From: Arminella tubonensis
GTDB lineage: Bacteria; Pseudomonadota; Alphaproteobacteria; Rhizobiales; Rhizobiaceae
Length of the DNA stretch: 64,000 bases
Assembly (NCBI RefSeq): GCF_003240585.1
Contig: NZ_PCDP01000029.1
Coordinates: 62,001 to 126,000 of the forward strand
Direction of reading: 5' to 3'
The number at the start of each line of letters is the position of its first letter. Positions within the stretch are counted from its first letter, which is position 1. The notes beneath the pieces were generated by a model. That model saw nothing but the letters and a program-made list of their open reading frames with translations, did no database searches and had not been told where the DNA came from. The position numbers and the translations under genes were made by a program. Below, piece by piece: positions 38,331 to 47,631 of this stretch.

Positions 38331-38413
38331 CGACAGCTTGGCGATCAATACTGCGGCGCGGAGCATTTCAGGCATCGAATCCTCTCGAACGCCCCTTATA
38401 GCGGGAAATCGAA

Positions 38414-39028
38414 TTGAACATCGTACCCAGCCTCAATCAGCGGCTCGTCGTCTTCCTGCATGGCATCGGCGGAACCGGGGCGAGCATGCTGCCGCTTGCA
38501 TCCTCTTGGCGGCCCTCGCTCCCCCGCACGGCCTTCGCCGCGCCCGATGCGCCATTTCATCATGGCAACGGGTACGGTCACCAGTGGTTCGGTGTCGATG
38601 GCAACGAGCTCAATCCGGAGCGGATCGAGAAAGTCCGGAAGGCCTTCGACGACGTGGCGGACGGTATCGTACGAAGAGAAGGATTCGAGGACCGTCTCGA
38701 CAAGGTGGCGTTCGTCGGAGTTTCGCAAGGGGCCATAATCGCGTTGGACGCCGTCGGCTCGGGTCGCTGGCCGGTTGGCGCACTCATCTCCTTCGCAGGA
38801 TTGCTTCCTTTGACCTCGGTCACGCCAGCCGAAAAACGGACGCCGATCCTGCTGGTCCATGGAGCCGTCGACAACACGATCCCGTCGGTAGCCTCGGAAC
38901 TGGCGGCATCGCAGTTGCGCGCCGCAGGCTTCGATGTAGAGCTGAAAATCCTGCCCGGTGTCGGCCACAATATCTCAGCGGAAGGCGCGGAGATGGCAAA
39001 GAGCTTCCTTATCAGAACTCTGAGTTGA
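38414..39028 (+). CDS. Alpha/beta hydrolase (carboxylesterase/phospholipase type)
   Basis: The 204-residue enzyme has FLHGIGGTG (oxyanion region, about 14-22), the nucleophile elbow GVSQGA (about 102), the acid VHGAVDNTIP and the histidine GVGHNIS. The length and order match small carboxylesterases such as the YpfH/EstB group. The start is a TTG at 38414 (M-N-I-V-P). It follows the small stress genes after 83 bases and may be in the same operon. The substrate is unknown. Confidence 0.82.
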   Translation: MNIVPSLNQRLVVFLHGIGGTGASMLPLASSWRPSLPRTAFAAPDAPFHHGNGYGHQWFGVDGNELNPERIEKVRKAFDDVADGIVRREGFEDRLDKVAFVGVSQGAIIALDAVGSGRWPVGALISFAGLLPLTSVTPAEKRTPILLVHGAVDNTIPSVASELAASQLRAAGFDVELKILPGVGHNISAEGAEMAKSFLIRTLS

Positions 39029-39260
39029 CGACCTCCTCATGTCATGCCCCGGCGGTTTCCTCCTTGTCATCCGCCGTCCTTCTGCCTGGAACCATCACTG
39101 CGGCTGGCGGTTCACCACCCGAGACCGCGGCGTGTCAATCGGACATGACGGGGAAGGTGAACGCATTCGATTTTTCCGATTTCTCAATGCGGGCAACGAA
39201 ACGCCAGACGAGCATCTGACCCATCCGCCGCGATCTCAACCCTCATGAACGGCTACCGCC

Positions 39261-39505
39261 ATGATTGATCACCCAAGCGCGCAGCCAGACAGTCCGGATA
39301 GAAAGGGCGAACTCGACCAGGCAGTCGACTTAGCCCATCAGCTCCTCGATGAGGCCCACCTCGTCAGTTGGACGCGCGTCGAATTCGTGATGCCGCGAAC
39401 AACCGATTGTCGGTGATCGAGGAGGAACGCGAACTGCTTGGAACCAAAGAGCCTCAAAACAGTTTTGCAACTGGTCGCTCGGCAATCATTCGCTCGACGC
39501 TTTGA
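39261..39505 (+). pseudogene. Possible small gene with a frameshift
   Basis: The ATG at 39261 opens a frame with DQAVDLAHQLLDEAHLVSWT. Another frame continues naturally from there with QLDARRIRDAANNRLSVIEE and ERELLGTKEPQNSF to a stop at 39505. Together they look like one roughly 80-residue helical protein broken by a one-base change near 39370. The family is unknown. The downstream GlsB promoter overlaps its end. Confidence 0.4.
39440..39464 (+). promoter_or_regulatory. EcfG-type promoter for the GlsB-like gene
   Basis: GGAAC-N17-GTT on the plus strand ends 97 bases before the start codon at 39562. A decayed copy of the same promoter sits before the truncated second GlsB gene at 62540-62564. 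Confidence 0.6.
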
Positions 39506-39561
39506 TGACCCTGACAGTCCGCCGGGCGGCCGCTTCGTCACTCACAAGCTAGGGGAATAGT

Positions 39562-39819
39562 ATGGATAACGCAGGTATCGGCTGGATTGCGGCAATCATC
39601 ATCGGCGGCCTTGCTGGCTGGCTTGCCGAAATGTTCATGAAGAGCAACATGGGCGTACTCATGAATATCCTCCTCGGCATCGTCGGCGCAATCGTTGCCA
39701 ACTTCCTTCTTTCGCTTTTCGGCGTCGTCCTCGGTGGATGGATAGGCTATCTCGTTGCCGGCTTCATCGGAGCGTGCATACTGATCGCAATCGCGAGGAT
39801 GGTGAGGCGCACAGCCTGA
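39562..39819 (+). CDS. GlsB/YeaQ/YmgE family stress membrane protein
   Basis: This 85-residue protein consists of three glycine-rich membrane helices (GWIAAIIIGGLAGWLAEMF, then NILLGIVGAIVANFLLSLFG, then YLVAGFIGACILIAIARM), the standard layout of the transglycosylase-associated/YeaQ family. Members are induced by stationary phase and envelope stress, and their function is not established. The upstream EcfG-type promoter fits this. A strong hairpin follows the stop. Confidence 0.92.
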   Translation: MDNAGIGWIAAIIIGGLAGWLAEMFMKSNMGVLMNILLGIVGAIVANFLLSLFGVVLGGWIGYLVAGFIGACILIAIARMVRRTA

Positions 39820-39823
39820 CGAA

Positions 39824-39859
39824 AGAGAGAGGCGGCCACGCGAGAAGCCGCCTCTCTCT
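39824..39859. terminator. Bidirectional terminator hairpin
   Basis: A perfect 13-bp stem (AGAGAGAGGCGGC with GCCGCCTCTCTCT) encloses a 10-base loop. It lies between the convergent GlsB-like gene and the gene ending at 39861, so it can end transcription from both sides. Confidence 0.8.
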
Positions 39860-39860
39860 G

Positions 39861-40412
<552 letters not shown>

Positions 40413-40544
40413 TCAACATTCCAATCCGATCGGCCAGCGTCGCCGGCAGCCGCAAAGCCATGACGTAGCAACAGCTGGCGCTTGAGAACGGCGATCCTGC
40501 CGATCGCGGCTCGCACCAACTCCGTCACTGGGTTGTCGTCCCCG

Positions 40545-41195
40545 TCACAGCGGATTGATCTCAGGCTTGCCTTCGAACCGGGAGGAATTGACATGCCTCG
40601 ACACTCGGTGGAATTCGAGTTGCGGATCCAAGTTCTGCCTCACAGCTCCTTTGTTCGCGCCGGGGCCGTGGCGGGATCAAGCCATTCCAATTCGACCGCG
40701 GGATCGAGGATGACGGGCTGACTGTCACGGAGCTTTGTCAATCGGATCGGCCGCCGGCATGGTGACGATTGCGCAGCTCGCGACGCCCAGCGCGTCGTTG
40801 CGCGCCATATTCCTTTGAAAGAAAATAGCGCACCGCCCGATAGGAAGATGTGCCACGGGTCCTTCCGGCCGTCACTCTGGTTCAGGGTCCATCTAGAAGC
40901 CGTCTGTCGGGATCAGGCACCGCTTGCTCTTAAACGCGTCCCTGAAGGCAGGCGTCTTATCGACGGTTTCGATCCTTGCGTTGAACATCGCGGCCTTCAG
41001 CATTTCCTTAGCCCAGAACGGCACCAGCCGCTATCTGGCCTCTTCGACCATCTGCTTGCCGTCAGCGTTTTTGTGCGCCATGAGCACCGTCCGTGGAGTT
41101 ATGTTGAACTGCGCACGCGTGTTGGGGCGCCTCATTCAGGCTGACAACGGCGGCACTGACGCCTTCGTCCAGGCGGATGACTGACAGATTTGCAT
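40545..41195 (-). pseudogene. SRAP (YedK/HMCES-type) gene with stops and frameshifts
   Basis: Pieces of one abasic-site-crosslinking SRAP protein lie in order on the minus strand: FNITPRTVLMAHKNADGK, LVPFWAKEMLKAAMFNARIE, TPAFRDAFKSKRCLIPTDGF, NDALGVASCAIVTMPAADPI, VILDPAVELEWLDP, and the C-terminal LDPQLEFHRVSRHVNSSR with KPEINPL. They are split by a TAG in place of the conserved tryptophan codon before RLVPF, by a stop just after TDGF (expected YEW), and by several frame changes. The start codon region at 41195 has no normal Cys2 context. The shared regulatory element at 41258 reads toward it. Confidence 0.82.
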
Positions 41196-41257
41196 GGTGC
41201 TATCCTCTGATGACAACCTGACGTGCCGGAACCTCCTATTCCGCGGGCGCGCGATCT

Positions 41258-41285
41258 ATTGCACCAAGGTGTCGCCTACACCCTT
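41258..41285 (-). promoter_or_regulatory. Shared operator/promoter element, copy 1
   Basis: The plus strand reads ATTGCACC-AAGGTGT-CGCCT-ACACCCTT: an inverted repeat AAGGTGT/ACACC with the ATTG-type half box. Read on the minus strand, TGCAAT sits as a -10-like hexamer pointing at the SRAP remnant. The LysR gene begins 72 bases beyond the other end and may be autoregulated through it. Confidence 0.6.
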
Positions 41286-41356
41286 TCCTATCCGGGATCT
41301 TGCGTCGTGGCGCATGCTGTGAAGGTACTCGACGATGAACAGGATCGAGGCAGTGG

Positions 41357-42292
41357 ATGATGGATCGTATCGACGCAATGAAGGTCTTTGTCACGGCCGT
41401 GGAGGAAGGAAGCCTCGCAGGCGCTGCGCGCAGGCTGAAACGATCCCCGACGGCGGTCAGCCGGGCTTTGAGTCTGCTCGAACAACATGTCGGCGTTGAA
41501 CTCCTTCACCGCACGACGCGGACCCTGAAGCTCAGCGAAGCGGGCCAGCGGTATGTCGAAGCATGCCGGAGGGTGCTGGTCGATCTCGAGGAGGCCGACA
41601 TGGTCGCGGGTTCGGAACGATCCTCTCCTCGTGGGACGCTGACCATCTCCGCACCACCCATTTTGGGCGAGGAAGTGCTGCGGCCCATTCTCGACGCCTT
41701 CCTAAGGGAACATTCAAGCGTCTCCGTTCGGCTTCTGATGCTTGATCGTTTCGTCAATTTGGTCGACGAAGGCGTGGACGCGGCGCTGCGGATCGGTAAT
41801 CTCACCGACTCGACGCACATCTCCACGCGCATCGGAGGCGATGTCCGGCGCGTGGTCGTGGCCGCTCCGCAATATCTCGAAAGCCATCCTGCAATCGATG
41901 AGCCTTCAGATCTCTCCAAACACGATCTCATCGCCTTCTCGAATTTCGGTCTCGAATCCTGGAGCTTTGCGCCGGCCAAGGGTTCTTCCGTCCCGAGGAC
42001 CGTTCACTTCACGCCTCGCTATCTCGTCAACAGCGTTCGGGCGGCCGCGGCATCGGCTGCGGAGGGAATGGGTGTGACGCGTCTTTACTCCTACCATGTC
42101 GCCGAATACGTCCGCGATGGCCGTCTGACCATCATTCTTCCGCATGCCGAGCCACCTGCGCTGCCCGTTCATATTCTCACCCCTCAGGGCCGCGCAGCCG
42201 TTCCGAAGGTACGAGCGTTCATTGACCTGGCGGTTCCGCGTCTCCGGTCGGAGCTTGGACGTATCGCGGCGGCCTCCGCCAGCCTCACGTGA
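41357..42292 (+). CDS. LysR-family regulator (AaeR/CrgA group), candidate regulon controller
   Basis: At 311 residues it has a typical N-terminal winged helix (GAARRLKRSPTAVSRALSLLE) and a long effector domain of the AaeR/CrgA type (RGTLTISAPPILGEEVLRPI, then SAAEGMGVTRLYSYHVAEYV). Its own upstream region holds one copy of the element that precedes many genes between here and 61.5 kb. That makes it the prime candidate for their shared regulator, but this is inference from position. GAGG precedes the ATG by 7 bases. Confidence 0.88.
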   Translation: MMDRIDAMKVFVTAVEEGSLAGAARRLKRSPTAVSRALSLLEQHVGVELLHRTTRTLKLSEAGQRYVEACRRVLVDLEEADMVAGSERSSPRGTLTISAPPILGEEVLRPILDAFLREHSSVSVRLLMLDRFVNLVDEGVDAALRIGNLTDSTHISTRIGGDVRRVVVAAPQYLESHPAIDEPSDLSKHDLIAFSNFGLESWSFAPAKGSSVPRTVHFTPRYLVNSVRAAAASAAEGMGVTRLYSYHVAEYVRDGRLTIILPHAEPPALPVHILTPQGRAAVPKVRAFIDLAVPRLRSELGRIAAASASLT

Positions 42293-42449
42293 TCATGCCG
42301 AATTGCGGTTGGGTGCCTTCAGGGAAGTGACAATTCCCCAGAGCGTCGAACGCCTCTAAACCGCTCACAGCGCCGGCCAAGCTTGATTATCGGTTGGGTA
42401 CTCGACGTCGACGGCGAACCAGACGAGTGTCGCCGGTGGCGAGCGGGAA

Positions 42450-42471
42450 CGCCGGTCCGATCGGACCGGCG
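42450..42471. terminator. Perfect 22-bp GC palindrome between convergent genes
   Basis: CGCCGGTCCGA followed directly by TCGGACCGGCG is a perfect palindrome with no loop. It lies between the LysR gene and the convergent VOC gene. The position suggests transcription termination; the lack of a loop and T-tract also allows a protein-binding site. Confidence 0.45.
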
Positions 42472-42566
42472 CTCTTGCGCGACGCAGGCCGGGAGGGTCG
42501 CCTGCGGCGTAGGCTTTTGAGAGCGGTCAAGCGGTCCGAAAGCCCTGAAGTGAAACTCTTGGGGAA

Positions 42567-43235
42567 TCAGGTCGGCAAGGTTTGGCCAGACTGCTCCTTG
42601 ACGAGGTATTGCGCGTACCAGCGCGGCCAGTCGTTGTCATGCTTTCCACCCTGGCGTTTCTCGTGCTCGCCGTGGGCGGCTGCGGCCCTTTGAAGTGCCT
42701 CTGCAAGATCGCTTTCCGACGTGAATGCTGCGCCCTTTGCGTCGATACGCCCTGGAAGTCTCGTTGTGACCTCCTGGAATAGCCACCCGTTTCCGTCCGG
42801 ATCAGAGAAGGAAGCAAACGAATCATAGCTCGAACGCGAAGGATGCGGTCCGGGAAGACGCTGATCGGTTGCCATGTGGTGGAACACGCCGCCTGCGTCG
42901 TGGAAAACGCCGCTCATCTCGGCGCCACGCGAGGCAAGCGCCTCGTGGGCCATCTCGATGTCCGAAACGATCAGATGCAGCCCTTGTGCGGAACCAGGGG
43001 CCGCGGACGTCACGTTGGATCCGAAGATGACGGAGCAGGGCGAACCCGGCGGCGTGACCTGGACGACGCGGAAGCCGTCCTTGCCGGAAACATCTGCGTC
43101 GAGCCGCCAGCCGAGGCCGGTGTAGAAGGACTTGGCGCGATCGACGTCGGAGACCGGAATGACGACGACCTCGAGTTTCATGTCGATGTGGTGGTCGAGC
43201 GCCGCCATCGTTTTGTTCGGTTCCTGGACAGCCAT
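42567..43235 (-). CDS. VOC-family (glyoxalase/dioxygenase fold) protein
   Basis: The 222-residue protein has the paired beta-alpha-beta-beta-beta units of the VOC fold: VVVIPVSDVDRAKSFYTGLG at about 20-40, LHLIVSDIEMAHEALASRG, and FSDPDGNGWLFQEVTTRLPG with the metal-binding glutamate. A charged tail of 40 residues follows. It may isomerise or dioxygenate a toxic carbonyl or aromatic compound. It is a paralogue of the gene at 58708. The ATG at 43235 follows GGGAG. It diverges from the SDR operon across a 60-bp palindromic regulatory block. Confidence 0.85.
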   Translation of the reverse strand: MAVQEPNKTMAALDHHIDMKLEVVVIPVSDVDRAKSFYTGLGWRLDADVSGKDGFRVVQVTPPGSPCSVIFGSNVTSAAPGSAQGLHLIVSDIEMAHEALASRGAEMSGVFHDAGGVFHHMATDQRLPGPHPSRSSYDSFASFSDPDGNGWLFQEVTTRLPGRIDAKGAAFTSESDLAEALQRAAAAHGEHEKRQGGKHDNDWPRWYAQYLVKEQSGQTLPT

Positions 43236-43314
43236 GTTCGATCTCCCTCGGGTTGAATTCGCAAAGGCATTTCCGCCACCTTGGGAACATGCACCGTCGC
43301 CTGCGTGGCTGTCC

Positions 43315-43374
43315 ATTGTGCGAAGGTGTCGGACGTCAGCCGGTCCATAGGTATAGCCAATACCTTGTCACAAT
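43315..43374. promoter_or_regulatory. Shared operator/promoter elements, paired copies 2 and 3
   Basis: ATTGTGCGAAGGTGTC at 43315-43330 and, inverted, ATACCTTGTCACAAT at 43360-43374 form the ends of one 60-bp imperfect palindrome. The second copy also has its inner partner (AGGTAT-AGCCA-ATACCT). Each ATTGTG end faces one of the two divergent genes, 78-80 bases from its start codon, as expected for a pair of -10-overlapping sites. Confidence 0.7.
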
Positions 43375-43451
43375 AGCTTCGAGGCCGCGACCGGAGGATC
43401 CCTACGGGCAGACGATCCCCTCGGCTCCAACCTCAAGCAAGGAGAAATAAG

Positions 43452-44267
43452 ATGACGAACTTTCCAAGAGGCACCGCCCTGATCACCGGGGCGTCATCCG
43501 GCATCGGGGCGCTCTACGCCGACAAGCTGGCGCGGCGCGGCTACGACCTCGTCCTCGTGGCACGAAGCCAGGATGCGCTTGACCGAACTGGCAAGGATAT
43601 AGCGACTGCGACGGGTCGAAACGTGAAAACCGTCCGGGCCGATCTCGGCCAGCGCGACGACCTGCTGAAGATCGAAGGAATTCTCCGGAGCGACCCGTCG
43701 ATCACGATGCTGGTCAACAATGCCGGGGTCGGCGCCGTGGAGCCACTCCTCATGTCGGACGTGGAGGCCATGGAGCGGATGATCAAGGTCAACGTCACGG
43801 CACTGACCCGCCTGATCTATGCCGTGGCTCCGTCCTTCGTCGCACGTGAGCACGGAACGATCATCAACATGGCATCTGCATTGGGCATTGCGCCAGAGGT
43901 CCTCAACGGCGTCTATGGCGCGACGAAGGCTTACGTCATAGCGCTGACGTTGTCGTTGCAGAAGGAGCTGGCCGAAAAGAACATTCGGATCCAGGCAGTC
44001 CTTCCCGGCGCAGTCGAAACACCGTTCTGGGAAGCCTCCGGTGGTTCGCTCGAGCGTCTGCCCGACCAGATCGTCATGAAGGCGGAGGACGCGGTCGATG
44101 CGGCACTTGCAGGTCTCGATATGGGCGAGCTGATTACCCTTCCTTCGGTGCCCGACATTGCCGACTGGAACGCCTACGAGGCGGCACGCCAGAAGCTGAT
44201 GCCGAATCTTTCGCGCAACATTCCGGCTCCGCGATATCGAACTGCGGCGCTGGCGTCTCAGCGATGA
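43452..44267 (+). CDS. Short-chain dehydrogenase/reductase, classical active site
   Basis: The 271-residue SDR has TGASSGIGALYADKL (cofactor loop), LVNNAGVGAVEPL and the catalytic Ser with YGATKAYV (Tyr-x3-Lys), all intact. It ends in a longer C-terminal region typical of the DltE/YqjQ-type group. It should reduce a carbonyl or oxidise an alcohol with NAD(P)H. It is the first gene of a three-gene plus-strand operon (SDR, PLP deaminase, FMN reductase) behind the shared element at 43360-43374. A GGAG site precedes the ATG. Confidence 0.9.
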   Translation: MTNFPRGTALITGASSGIGALYADKLARRGYDLVLVARSQDALDRTGKDIATATGRNVKTVRADLGQRDDLLKIEGILRSDPSITMLVNNAGVGAVEPLLMSDVEAMERMIKVNVTALTRLIYAVAPSFVAREHGTIINMASALGIAPEVLNGVYGATKAYVIALTLSLQKELAEKNIRIQAVLPGAVETPFWEASGGSLERLPDQIVMKAEDAVDAALAGLDMGELITLPSVPDIADWNAYEAARQKLMPNLSRNIPAPRYRTAALASQR

Positions 44268-44319
44268 AGGCGAGTTGCCGACGCCACGAAACCAACTACT
44301 TAAAAATGGATCCACGAAA

Positions 44320-45348
44320 ATGCTCGACCCCGATCTACTAAACCGGTTCCCGCGCGTTCGGCTGATGCAAGGACCAACGCCGATCCAGCACTTGAGCCGA
44401 CTGGAGCAGGTGCTTGGTGATGCGCAAAAAGGCGTCTCCATCTGGGCGAAGCGAGACGACCTCATGGAGCTAGGCGGCGGCGGCAACAAGCTCCGAAAGC
44501 TTGAGTTTCTGCTAGGGCAAGCAATGGCAGAAGGTTGCGACACGCTGGTCGTGACTGGGGGTGTGCAGTCGAACTTCGCCCGATTGGCCGCCGCTGCCTG
44601 CGCCAGAACTGGTTTCGCTTGCGAAGTCGTTCTTGCTCAAATGGTGCCCCGCGAGACCGAGATCTACCAAGCGAATGGCAACGTCGTGCTGGACCGACTG
44701 TTCGGTGCACGGGTTCATATTTTGGAAGCGGGAGACGATGCTGGCGGGTTCGCTCTCAGCCGGGCCTCCGAGATCGCCGCCTCCGGGGGAAAGGCGTTCA
44801 TTGGAACGCTCGGCGGTTCGACGCCGGTCGGGGCTCTGGGCTACGTCGACTGCGCGTTCGAGATTGCAGCGCAGTCGACCGAAATGGATATCGTCTTCCA
44901 GCAGATCGTCGTTCCAAACGGCAGCGGCGGCATGCATGCTGGCCTTCTGGCTGGGGAGGTTGTGGCCGGGAGAGATCCTTCCCGGATAAGGGCGCATACC
45001 GTCCTGTCGCCAGCGGACGCATGCCTCGCCGCGACGGTCGACAAGGTCAACGCGGTCTTCAAGCTCCTCGAGAGCAAAGACTGCATTCAAGCGGAACATC
45101 TGAAGATAAGCGGCACGCAGCTCGGTGGCGGCTACGGCATGCCGACCTCCGATATGGTTGAAGCGATCAGGATTGTCGGCCGATCAGAGGGCCTCCTGCT
45201 CGATCCCGTTTACGGAGGGAAGGCCTTTGCCGGTCTGCTTTCCGATATCGAAAACGAAGTCATCGCGCCGGGATCGAACGTCCTGTTCCTGATGACCGGA
45301 GGTTCTCCTGGGCTCTACGCGTACGCAGACGCCCTGAACAGCAAATGA
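44320..45348 (+). CDS. PLP-dependent D-cysteine desulfhydrase/ACC deaminase family enzyme
   Basis: The 342-residue fold II PLP enzyme carries the cofactor lysine in GGGNKLRKLEF (about 48-58), TGGVQSNFARLAAAAC, the phosphate-binding VPNGSGGMHAGLLAG, and a C-terminal LMTGGSPGLYAY. It deaminates D-cysteine or a related small amino acid; true ACC deaminase cannot be claimed without the specific residues. Start: ATG 44320 (MLDPDLLNRFPRVRL). A TTG at 44275 with a better ribosome site (GAAGGCGAG) is an alternative adding 15 residues. It is second in the SDR operon. Confidence 0.88.
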   Translation: MLDPDLLNRFPRVRLMQGPTPIQHLSRLEQVLGDAQKGVSIWAKRDDLMELGGGGNKLRKLEFLLGQAMAEGCDTLVVTGGVQSNFARLAAAACARTGFACEVVLAQMVPRETEIYQANGNVVLDRLFGARVHILEAGDDAGGFALSRASEIAASGGKAFIGTLGGSTPVGALGYVDCAFEIAAQSTEMDIVFQQIVVPNGSGGMHAGLLAGEVVAGRDPSRIRAHTVLSPADACLAATVDKVNAVFKLLESKDCIQAEHLKISGTQLGGGYGMPTSDMVEAIRIVGRSEGLLLDPVYGGKAFAGLLSDIENEVIAPGSNVLFLMTGGSPGLYAYADALNSK

Positions 45349-45398
45349 TCCTCGTTGAGAGGGTCATCAATTCCAACTCAACAGGTGTGAGAAATACC

Positions 45399-45992
45399 AT
45401 GGCTACAAAACCTAAGATCGCCATCATCATCGGCTCCACGCGTCCCACGCGCTTTGCCGACAAGCCTGCACGGTGGATGTTGAAGCAAGCCCAGGCCCGC
45501 GACGACATCGACGTCGAAGTGGTCGACCTTCGCGATCATCCCTTGCCGTTCTTCGACGAGATTGCTTCGAACGCGTGGGCGCCGAGCCAGAACGCCGAAG
45601 CGGTCCGCTGGCAGCAGACCATTGGGCGCTACGACGGCTACATCTTCGTCGTTGCGGAATACAATCGCTCGATTACCGGCGTATTGAAGAACGCCCTCGA
45701 CCAGTCCTACATGGAATGGGCCCGCAAGCCGTTCACCGCGATCGCCTATGGCACCGCTGGCGGCTCGCGCGCGCTCGAACATCTGCGGGGGATCGGCGTC
45801 GAGCTGCAGATGGTCTCGACCCATGCGGCCGTTCATATCGGTGGCAGCGATTTCTTCACGGTGTTCTCGATGGGCGGCAACAAGCCGATCGAGGAGATCG
45901 AATCCAACCTTCTGCCCTCGGCAAAGACCGCGCTTGACGAGCTCGTATGGTGGGCGAAGGCGACGATGGCCGCCAAGGCGGCGGAGGTCTGA
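45399..45992 (+). CDS. NAD(P)H-dependent FMN reductase family protein
   Basis: The 197-residue flavodoxin-like protein has IGSTRPTRFADKPARWM (FMN phosphate loop, about 11-27), VVAEYNRSITGVLKNALDQ and YGTAGGSRALEHL, as in the ArsH/ChrR/azoreductase-like group. It reduces flavin or quinones and so would protect against redox-cycling compounds. It could supply FMNH2 to the LLM enzymes in the window. It ends the SDR operon. Confidence 0.9.
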   Translation: MATKPKIAIIIGSTRPTRFADKPARWMLKQAQARDDIDVEVVDLRDHPLPFFDEIASNAWAPSQNAEAVRWQQTIGRYDGYIFVVAEYNRSITGVLKNALDQSYMEWARKPFTAIAYGTAGGSRALEHLRGIGVELQMVSTHAAVHIGGSDFFTVFSMGGNKPIEEIESNLLPSAKTALDELVWWAKATMAAKAAEV

Positions 45993-46007
45993 CATCCGGA
46001 ATCAAAG

Positions 46008-46880
46008 TCACTTCGTGGGGGCGTGAACCGCCCCCACGACATCGTTCTTTCTGGAGGCGGTCCTGGCCGCCTGGAAATTTCTGAGCGGTGCCGGAAGCAC
46101 GTCGGCCGGGAGTCCGAGACCGGCCGCAGGAAGCGGTAGACCGCAAGGGTGCCGACGGAGGTCGATCTCCCACCCGAGGTGGCCGGATAGGAGCCCGCCA
46201 GGGATTATCGCCGGGGAAACTTCGGCGCCGGTTCCGAAGCCGTTGACGAGAATTCGGCCGCCCAGAAGCTCCAACTGCGGTGTCATCTGAGAAGCGGCCT
46301 GGACGTCCTTGGCGTCCACGTGCAGGGCGGCGGTCGACTGGCCTTCCAAGGATCGACAACCTTCGCAACTCGTCGTCATCCTGGCAGCGGGCGATCAGTC
46401 CCGCCGCGCCGAAGACCTCTTCCCGAAGCTACGGAGTGGCGAGGAATGCAGCCGCCGTCGTCTTGAAGAGCGCCGCCGCGGACGGTGTGTCTTTTCCGAC
46501 AGCGACCTGAGACATTGATGAAGACGCCGCCAATCCGGCCACGCCTTGCGACAAGCGCCGCAGATACCGCGTGTCAGCATGGTCTGAGCCCGCGATCCGA
46601 AAGCGTTGCTGCGGCATTGTCGTTAAAGGGCCGCCGGGCAAGCACCGTCCATGGCGATCAGACCTGGATTGGTGCAGACTTGGCCAGTGTTTCAGGGTGA
46701 GCGGATGCGAACCATCTGCCGGGCTCGCGCCGCCGATAAGAAGATCGCCGGAGAGTGTCACGGTGGATCCTCTCGAATCGGGACCCATGACCGGCTTCCC
46801 CCGTGGAACGCGAGGATCAACGTGAACCGTCGGCGGATGGCTGTCGAACTCAGATAGGCGCCGCCGAACGGCATGCCAAC
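46008..46880 (-). pseudogene. Alpha-ketoglutaric semialdehyde dehydrogenase remnant
   Basis: Minus-strand fragments in different frames follow the order of an aldehyde dehydrogenase of the KGSADH type. GQVCTNPGLIAMDGACPAAL contains the catalytic cysteine and then hits a stop. KDTPSAAALFKTTAAAFLA, CRSLEGQSTAALHVDAKDVQ, GGRILVNGFGTGAEVSPAII and a C-terminal LPADVLPAPLRNFQAA follow. The N-terminal NAD-binding half is gone. It converts nothing now but shows that a sugar-acid or hydroxyproline pathway was once here. Confidence 0.75.
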
Positions 46881-46976
46881 CCTCGCCGCACAAAAAGTAT
46901 TACTTTTCAATGGATAGCGCCCGGCGTGCGGATGGACGCCCGCCCAGATGTTGGTGGCCGCTGGAATGGAAAAAAC

Positions 46977-47612
46977 TCACGCCGCGCCGGTGAGGGCGAT
47001 CGCCGCGATGGTTTCCCTGGTGTCTACGATCGCGCTGGCATAGCTGGGGAGGTTGACCTCCAGCGCCGCATGCATCATTTCCGGCGAGTAGTCGGCGACC
47101 GCGTCCTTCACGACCGTGACATCGTAGCCAAGCTCCGCGGCGTAGCGGACGGTGGCCTCGATGCAGGTGTGAGCGACAAGCCCGATCACGATGACCCTCT
47201 GGATACCGTGCCGCTTCAGCTCGAGATCAAGATCGGTGTTGGCAAAGCCGCTCGAGCACCAGTGTTCGGACGCGACGACTTCGCCTGCTACCGGAACGAA
47301 CTCCGCGCGGAACTCACCGCCCCAAGTCCCGAATTCGAAACTTTTTCGGTTCCATGCCGCACGCTGGATTGGGGCGACGAACTTCCAGTTTTCGTAATCA
47401 CCGGCACGGTAGCGGTGGTGCATCGCGAAGAAGACCCGGAGCCTGGCCTCACGTGCGGCGGTCAACACTTCAAGCATGTGCGCAACGCAGTTGTTCGCTT
47501 CAGCGACTTCCTTGATGCGCGGCCAGATCTTGCCGCCCTCGGAGATGAAGTCGTTGTAGGGGTCGACCACCAGCAGGCCGGTGTTGCTCCGGTCGAAGGA
47601 TAGGTCCGTCAT
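46977..47612 (-). CDS. Isochorismatase-family cysteine hydrolase
   Basis: At 211 residues it has the aspartate in LLVVDPYNDF and the catalytic cysteine in GLVAHTCIEATVRYAAELG. The usual lysine position reads ASEHWCSSGFANTDLD, as in one subgroup of the family. It would hydrolyse an amide, imine or vinyl ether. It is last in a five-gene minus-strand operon that starts at the SDR at 50485 (SDR, RidA, crotonase-like, START-like, hydrolase). RidA plus an isochorismatase-type hydrolase recalls pyrimidine (Rut) and imine-detoxification pathways. Confidence 0.88.
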   Translation of the reverse strand: MTDLSFDRSNTGLLVVDPYNDFISEGGKIWPRIKEVAEANNCVAHMLEVLTAAREARLRVFFAMHHRYRAGDYENWKFVAPIQRAAWNRKSFEFGTWGGEFRAEFVPVAGEVVASEHWCSSGFANTDLDLELKRHGIQRVIVIGLVAHTCIEATVRYAAELGYDVTVVKDAVADYSPEMMHAALEVNLPSYASAIVDTRETIAAIALTGAA

Positions 47613-47631
47613 GGCATTCCTCCTTCGTCGG

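Noticed and set aside
38149..39219. Plus-strand frame of 356 codons overlapping two genes
   Set aside because: It overlaps the small acidic protein and the hydrolase in another frame and has Arg/Ser-rich shadow composition.
46803..47603. Plus-strand frame of 266 codons
   Set aside because: It is the antisense shadow of the isochorismatase-family gene.
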